The notes below the pieces were generated by a model. That model ran no database searches and was not told the DNA's origin. It was given only the letters and a program-made list of their open reading frames with translations. A DNA stretch of 26,304 bases. It comes from JBDTVS01 sp040007095. GTDB taxonomy: Bacteria; Acidobacteriota; Vicinamibacteria; Vicinamibacterales; CAVVIG01. Positions 22,581 to 26,304 of this stretch are shown here, one piece after another (within the stretch, counting starts at the first letter, position 1; each line of letters opens with the position of its first letter). The position numbers were made by a program, and so were the translations under genes. The stretch covers positions 1 to 26,304 of the forward strand of contig JBDTVS010000098.1 in the NCBI GenBank assembly GCA_040007095.1. The letters are read 5' to 3'.

Positions 22581-22843
22581 CGTCATCTTACCCACGAAGT
22601 CACCCACGATGCCGCGACGCTGAATAGTTTCTCTTCCGATGCTTCGCGATCCGATCGCGTGGGCCGCTGGCAAGGCGCGAGAAGGTGGCGCTTACCAAAA
22701 ATGGCAGCGCCTGGGGAAGTCCGGGGTCTCGCCGAGACATCGGGTCTCCCGGACAAAACGCGACGACCGGGATTACTCGCAGTGCGTCAAGTTCCGCAAG
22801 TGTGGCGCGTTGGCGACCCGCTCGGGGTCATTCCAGGTGGGGG
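22581..22843. other. Non-coding stretch holding the IS110 left end
   Basis: Together with 22392-22580 this makes 452 nt without a gene. The sequence TCGTGGGT occurs twice (minus strand) within 20 nt, just beyond the candidate RNA. No promoter or terminator was recognised. The element boundary must lie here. Confidence 0.4.
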
Positions 22844-23722
22844 CTACTTGGACGAGGCGAGGCGTTTCTCGATGTCCGGGAGCGCGGCAAGGACGACGTC
22901 GCCGACGACTTGCAGGCTGCGGGCGCTGACGGCGTCGAGCGTGTCCTGGGCGGTATGCCACTGGGGATAGTCCAGGTCGATGATGTCCACCGACGGCACG
23001 CCGGCCTTCATGAACGGCACGTGGTCGTCCTCAACCTGGGTCGTCTCGGCAATGAAGTAGGTATCGAGCTTCTGACGTCGCGCCGCGCCCCACACCAGAT
23101 CCGTGAGCCACGGCGTGGAGTTGGAATCCCGGCGAATCTGCAGGCTGCGGTCGCCGATCATGTCGAGCAGCACGAGCGCCTTCAATCCCGTCAACGAACC
23201 GTCGCGCTTTGCCGACTCGACGTAGTGCCTGCTGCCGTAGGTATTGTCGGTGCCGGCCCACACCTCGTTCACGGCTTCCTCGCCGTCGAGAAACAGGAGC
23301 TCGATCGTGAAGGGGTTCTTGCGCGCCTTGAGGACGCGCGCCAACTCGAGGACGAATGCCGCGCTCGAGCCGCCGTCACTGGCGCCCACGAACCGGAACT
23401 GGGGAAATCTCTTGGTGTCGTAGTGTCCGGCGAACACGATCCGTTCTTTTCGCGCGCCGGGGATGGTGGCGATGAGGTTCACCATCGTCAGCTTCCCGGC
23501 CGGCGTGTCGTCCACCCATTTCTGTTCGGCCACCGAGACGCCGCTGGCGCTGAGCTGTGCCTTGATGTACTGGCGCGTTTGCTCGATCGCCGGCGACCCG
23601 GAGGGCCGGGGACCGATAGAGATCACCTGCCGCAGGTGCTCCCACGCGCGGTTGGAGTCGAATTGGACCGTCGGCGCGGTTTGCAGCAACAGCGCCGCCA
23701 GCACCAGAGACAGTCTCAGCAT
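22844..23722 (-). CDS. M28-family glutaminyl-peptide cyclotransferase-like enzyme
   Basis: The protein has 292 residues with a short signal peptide (about 1-16). The M28 zinc-hydrolase fold shows GHYDTKRF (H100), FVGASDGGSSAAFVLELARV (D116), LLFLDGEEA (E148, E149), LLDMIGD (D187), EDDHVPF (D232/D233) and WHTAQDTLD (H256). D116, E149 and H256 correspond to the single-zinc ligands of human glutaminyl cyclase and E148 to its general base. The stretch VWAGTDNTYGSRH closely follows the QC motif WSPQDSLYGSRH. It would convert N-terminal Gln to pyroglutamate on exported proteins; a plain aminopeptidase is the alternative. It starts 20 nt after the citrate synthase stop, so the two are probably co-transcribed. 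Confidence 0.85.
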   Translation of the reverse strand: MLRLSLVLAALLLQTAPTVQFDSNRAWEHLRQVISIGPRPSGSPAIEQTRQYIKAQLSASGVSVAEQKWVDDTPAGKLTMVNLIATIPGARKERIVFAGHYDTKRFPQFRFVGASDGGSSAAFVLELARVLKARKNPFTIELLFLDGEEAVNEVWAGTDNTYGSRHYVESAKRDGSLTGLKALVLLDMIGDRSLQIRRDSNSTPWLTDLVWGAARRQKLDTYFIAETTQVEDDHVPFMKAGVPSVDIIDLDYPQWHTAQDTLDAVSARSLQVVGDVVLAALPDIEKRLASSK

Positions 23723-23742
23723 ATGGTCATCTTAGAAGATGT

Positions 23743-25035
23743 CTAGGGTCGCTTGTCGCGAGACACGTAGTCTCGATGCGCCGGTCCCGTATAGACCTGG
23801 CGAGGCCGGGCGATTTTCTGATCGGGATCGAGCAACATCTCCTCCCACTGGGCGATCCAGCCGGCCGTGCGCGGAATGGCAAACAGCACGGGAAACATTT
23901 CCGTCGGGAACCCCATCGCCTGATAGATCAAGCCGGAGTAGAAATCGACGTTCGGGTAGAGCTTCCGGGTGACGAAATAGTCGTCCTGCAGTGCGATGCG
24001 CTCGAGCTCCAGCGCAATCTCCAGCAGCGGGTTCTTGCCGGTGATCGCGAAGACCAGATCCGCGATTCTCTTGATGACCTTGGCGCGCGGATCGTAGGAC
24101 TTGTAGACGCGGTGCCCGAATCCCATCAGCCGGACGTTGCCGTCGCCCGATTTGACGCGGGTGATGAACTCCGGCACCTTCGACACCGACCCGATTTCGG
24201 CCAGCATTCTCAGGACCGCCTCGTTCGCCCCGCCGTGCAGAGGGCCGTAGAGTGCGGCGGCCGCGCCCGCGAGCGACGAGTAGGGGTCGACGTGCGAGCT
24301 GCCGATCGACCGCATGGCGGTCGTGCTGCAGTTCTGCTCGTGATCGGCGTGCAGGATGAACAGCACGTCGAGCGCGCGCGCCAGCACCGGGTTCGGGTGA
24401 TACTTCAGCTCGGTCATCTTGAACAACATGTTCAGGAAGTTGCCCGTAAAGCTGAGCTCGTTGTCGGGATAGACATACGGCCGGCCGATGCTGTGCCGAT
24501 AGGCGTAGGCGGCGATGCTCGGGACTTTCGCGATCAGGCGGTGCGTCTGCCGCAGCCTCGAGGGCTTGTCGAAGATCTGCTTCGCGTCGGGATAGAACGT
24601 CGAGAGCGCGCCCACTGTGCTCAGGAAGATTCCCATCGGGTGGGCGTCGTACTGAAACCCTTCCATGAACTTCTTGATGTTCTCGTGGAGCATCGTATGG
24701 AGCGTGATCTCCCGGGTCCAGGACCGCTGCTGCGCCGCCGTTGGCAGCTCGCCGAACAGAATCAGGTACGACGTTTCGAGGAAATCGCTTTCCTCGGCCA
24801 GCTGTTCGATCGGATAGCCTCGATAGAGGAGGATGCCCTTGTCCCCGTCGATATAGGTAATCGCGCTGTGACAGTTGGCGGTGTTCATGAACGCGGGGTC
24901 GTACGTCATGAGCCCGAAGTCGTCGGGACCGGACTTGATCTGCCGCAAGTCCATCGCGCGAATCGTGCCTTCCTGAATTGGCAATTCGTACTGTTTTCCG
25001 GTCCGGTTGTCGGTGACGCTCAGCGTATCAGCCAT
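23743..25035 (-). CDS. gltA: Citrate synthase
   Basis: It condenses acetyl-CoA and oxaloacetate at the entry to the TCA cycle. The 430 residues match the hexameric Gram-negative type. Active-site motifs are complete: LHADHEQNCST, YGPLHGGANEAV, GFGHRVYKSYDPR, PNVDFYSGLI (catalytic Asp) and FAIPRTAGWIAQW. The N-terminal beta-rich extension characteristic of this type is present (LSVTDNRTGKQYELPIQEGT). No Shine-Dalgarno precedes the ATG. yacG ends 39 nt upstream and the glutaminyl-cyclase-like gene follows after 20 nt, so an operon is likely, though the functions are unrelated. Confidence 0.98.
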   Translation of the reverse strand: MADTLSVTDNRTGKQYELPIQEGTIRAMDLRQIKSGPDDFGLMTYDPAFMNTANCHSAITYIDGDKGILLYRGYPIEQLAEESDFLETSYLILFGELPTAAQQRSWTREITLHTMLHENIKKFMEGFQYDAHPMGIFLSTVGALSTFYPDAKQIFDKPSRLRQTHRLIAKVPSIAAYAYRHSIGRPYVYPDNELSFTGNFLNMLFKMTELKYHPNPVLARALDVLFILHADHEQNCSTTAMRSIGSSHVDPYSSLAGAAAALYGPLHGGANEAVLRMLAEIGSVSKVPEFITRVKSGDGNVRLMGFGHRVYKSYDPRAKVIKRIADLVFAITGKNPLLEIALELERIALQDDYFVTRKLYPNVDFYSGLIYQAMGFPTEMFPVLFAIPRTAGWIAQWEEMLLDPDQKIARPRQVYTGPAHRDYVSRDKRP

Positions 25036-25074
25036 AAAAGAGAACTTCGAAAGAGAGCCAAGAATGAGAAGGAT

Positions 25075-25260
25075 TCAGTCCTTCTGGGTGTCGGCGTCCG
25101 AGTGTTCAACTTCGCCTGGTTCGATCAGTGCTTCTCCCGGAACCGCGTAGCTGCCGTCCGCCCATCGCGCCAGATCCTGGATCCGGCAGCGATCGCTGCA
25201 GAATGGCCGCCATCTGGGGTCGACCGGCTGTCGGCGGCAGAACACGCACAGAACAGGCAC
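25075..25260 (-). CDS. yacG: YacG-family zinc-ribbon protein (DNA gyrase inhibitor family)
   Basis: The protein has 61 residues from GTG 25260 (the first start ahead of the ribbon). The four zinc cysteines are in CVFC (4-7) and FCSDRC, and the diagnostic YacG stretch RIQDLARWADGSYAVPGE follows. The C-terminal tail is acidic (EVEHSDADTQKD). E. coli YacG binds GyrB and inhibits gyrase; that role is assumed by family. A much longer in-frame reading upstream lacks conserved features. It lies 39 nt upstream of gltA, away from its frequent partner coaE. The 197 nt between it and phoU hold nothing clear. Confidence 0.9.
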   Translation of the reverse strand: MPVLCVFCRRQPVDPRWRPFCSDRCRIQDLARWADGSYAVPGEALIEPGEVEHSDADTQKD

Positions 25261-25457
25261 AGGATATTCTACTTGCTCGCGCCGACTGTTTCGTGTGGGT
25301 CGGTGGTGAGTCTGGATTTTCGCGTCGGTTGCGTGCCAAGGGCACTGAGAGAGGACGGTCTTTTCAGCTCGGTATTCGGCTGATTCCAGACCGGACGACC
25401 AGTGGCTCTCGATCTGAAGGGCGGCGGAGGGATGCCGGCTTCCGGGGTCGGCCGGAC

Positions 25458-26156
25458 TTACTCCTGCCGAAGGTCGGCATGGTGCCGGACGTCGCGGGCC
25501 GACACGATGAAGATAACGTCCTCCGCGATGTTGGTCGCGTGGTCCCCGATGCGCTCCAGATGCCGCGAAATCAGGATCAAATCGAGCGCCGCCTCGATCG
25601 TCGAGGGATCCTGCAACATGTAGGTGAGCAGCTCGCGGAATATCTGCGTCTTGAGCGCGTCCAGCTTGTCGTCTTCGTCGAGGACACGCTGCGCCAGTAG
25701 GGTATCGCGGCGCACGAAGGCATCGAGCGCGTCGCGCAGCATCGATTGGGCGATCCCCGCCATTCTCGGAATATCGATCAGCTTCTTGACGGGGGGCAGC
25801 TTGATGCAACGCTCCGCCGCCTCGGCGATGTTCACGGCGAGGTCGCCCACCCGTTCGAGGTCGGTGTTGATCTTCACCGCGGCGACGATGGCACGCAGGT
25901 CGGCCGCCATCGGCTGATAGAGCGCCAGCAGCGTGAAGCAGCGGCTGTCGACCTCGATGTGCATCGCATTCACGGGCTGATCGCCGGTGATGGCGCGAGC
26001 GATCAGCGCCTGGTCGCGCTCGACCAGGCCCTTGATCGCCACGCGCACCTCTTCCTCGGCCAGCCCGCCCATCTCGAGCAGCCGCTGCTTGAGCAGTTCG
26101 AGCTCTTCCTGAAAATGACGGACGATTCGATCGGCGCCGCGCTCCGGACCGTCCAT
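25458..26156 (-). CDS. phoU: Phosphate signalling/transport regulator PhoU
   Basis: PhoU links the Pst phosphate transporter to its two-component kinase and represses the Pho response when phosphate is plentiful. The 232 residues form two three-helix bundles. Each has the metal-cluster motif: LRAIVAAVKINTDLERVGDL (about 80-100) and LDLILISRHLERIGDHATNI (about 190-210), with ERVGD and ERIGDH. The start ATG 26156 overlaps the pstB stop by one base (TGATG); a longer reading upstream lies inside pstB. No phoR/phoB gene is seen downstream; yacG follows after 197 nt. Confidence 0.97.
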   Translation of the reverse strand: MDGPERGADRIVRHFQEELELLKQRLLEMGGLAEEEVRVAIKGLVERDQALIARAITGDQPVNAMHIEVDSRCFTLLALYQPMAADLRAIVAAVKINTDLERVGDLAVNIAEAAERCIKLPPVKKLIDIPRMAGIAQSMLRDALDAFVRRDTLLAQRVLDEDDKLDALKTQIFRELLTYMLQDPSTIEAALDLILISRHLERIGDHATNIAEDVIFIVSARDVRHHADLRQE

Positions 26157-26304
26157 CACCCGAACCTTCCCGTGATGTAGTCCTCGGTCAGCTTTTCGGC
26201 CGGCGCCGTGAAGATCTTCTTGGTCTGGTCGCACTCGACCAGTTTGCCGAGCCAGAAGAACGCGGTCTCGTCCGAGACCCGCGCCGCCTGCTGCATGTTG
26301 TGGG
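26156..26304 (-). CDS. pstB: Phosphate ABC transporter ATPase PstB (C-terminal end only)
   Basis: About 48 codons are in the window; the rest lies beyond its right edge. The reading HNMQQAARVSDETAFFWLGK covers the H-loop histidine and the downstream strand, then TKKIFTAPAEKLTEDYITGR ends in FG-stop, the hallmark of PstB. It energises phosphate import with PstSCA. The stop overlaps the phoU start. Confidence 0.96.
   Translation of the reverse strand, partial: HNMQQAARVSDETAFFWLGKLVECDQTKKIFTAPAEKLTEDYITGRFG

Noticed and set aside
20940..22970. 676-codon open frame opposite the transposase
   Set aside because: It is antisense to a complete IS110 transposase and has no family features; long antisense frames are expected at this GC content.
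23776..25383. 535-codon frame opposite citrate synthase
   Set aside because: Antisense shadow of gltA with low-complexity Arg/His/Asp composition.
1..26304. CRISPR array, defence island, prophage or biosynthetic cluster
   Set aside because: No regularly spaced repeats, cas genes, phage structural genes or assembly-line enzymes were seen on either strand.

Overview
The window is one contiguous piece of a GC-rich bacterial chromosome. It is dense with genes on both strands, and many starts lack a strong Shine-Dalgarno sequence. The gene set includes the thrS-infC order, an ECF sigma / anti-sigma / HEAT-repeat operon, many small secreted or membrane proteins and an M28 glutaminyl-cyclase-like enzyme. 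This suits an Acidobacteriota genome, most likely Vicinamibacteria-like. That placement is inference from gene content; no rRNA marker is present.

Layout. 1-3.3 kb (minus strand): 5' part of infC, thrS, tRNA-Val(GAC) and an HU gene. 3.3-4.5 kb (minus): an S41/PDZ C-terminal-processing-protease homologue whose catalytic dyad appears to be missing. 4.9-6.6 kb (plus): ruvX and mltG. 6.7-8.7 kb (minus): leuC-leuD, divergent from a secreted subtilase (8.7-10.3 kb, plus), with a perfect 12-bp palindrome in the 36-bp gap. 10.3-12.8 kb (plus): a MITE-like element, an outer-membrane protein coupled to an 87-residue protein ending in Cys-Cys, and an ArsA/Get3-type ATPase bracketed by two related inverted repeats. 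12.9-17.3 kb (plus): a likely Zn/Mn acquisition cluster made of a small His/Cys membrane protein, an outer-membrane porin-like protein, a substrate-binding protein, an ABC permease and three ATGA-coupled small ORFs. No transporter ATPase is present in it. 17.4-20.9 kb (minus): ECF sigma factor, zinc-finger anti-sigma factor and two exported HEAT-repeat proteins, every junction an ATGA overlap. 21.0-22.6 kb (minus): an apparently intact IS110-family element with a long structured leader that could hold a bridge RNA. 22.8-26.3 kb (minus): glutaminyl-cyclase-like M28 enzyme, citrate synthase, YacG, PhoU and the C-terminal end of PstB.

How genes work together. thrS-infC is a translation operon, and infC appears to start at a non-canonical ATA, the known basis of IF-3 autoregulation elsewhere. 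leuCD perform the isomerase step of leucine synthesis. pstB-phoU belong to phosphate uptake and its signalling. The sigma operon looks like a self-contained envelope signalling unit. The metal cluster covers outer membrane, periplasm and inner membrane, but needs an ATPase from elsewhere.

The best candidates for something new are the Cys-Cys/ArsA locus, the possible IS110 guide RNA, the metal cluster with its His-rich leader ORF, and the dyad-less S41 protein.
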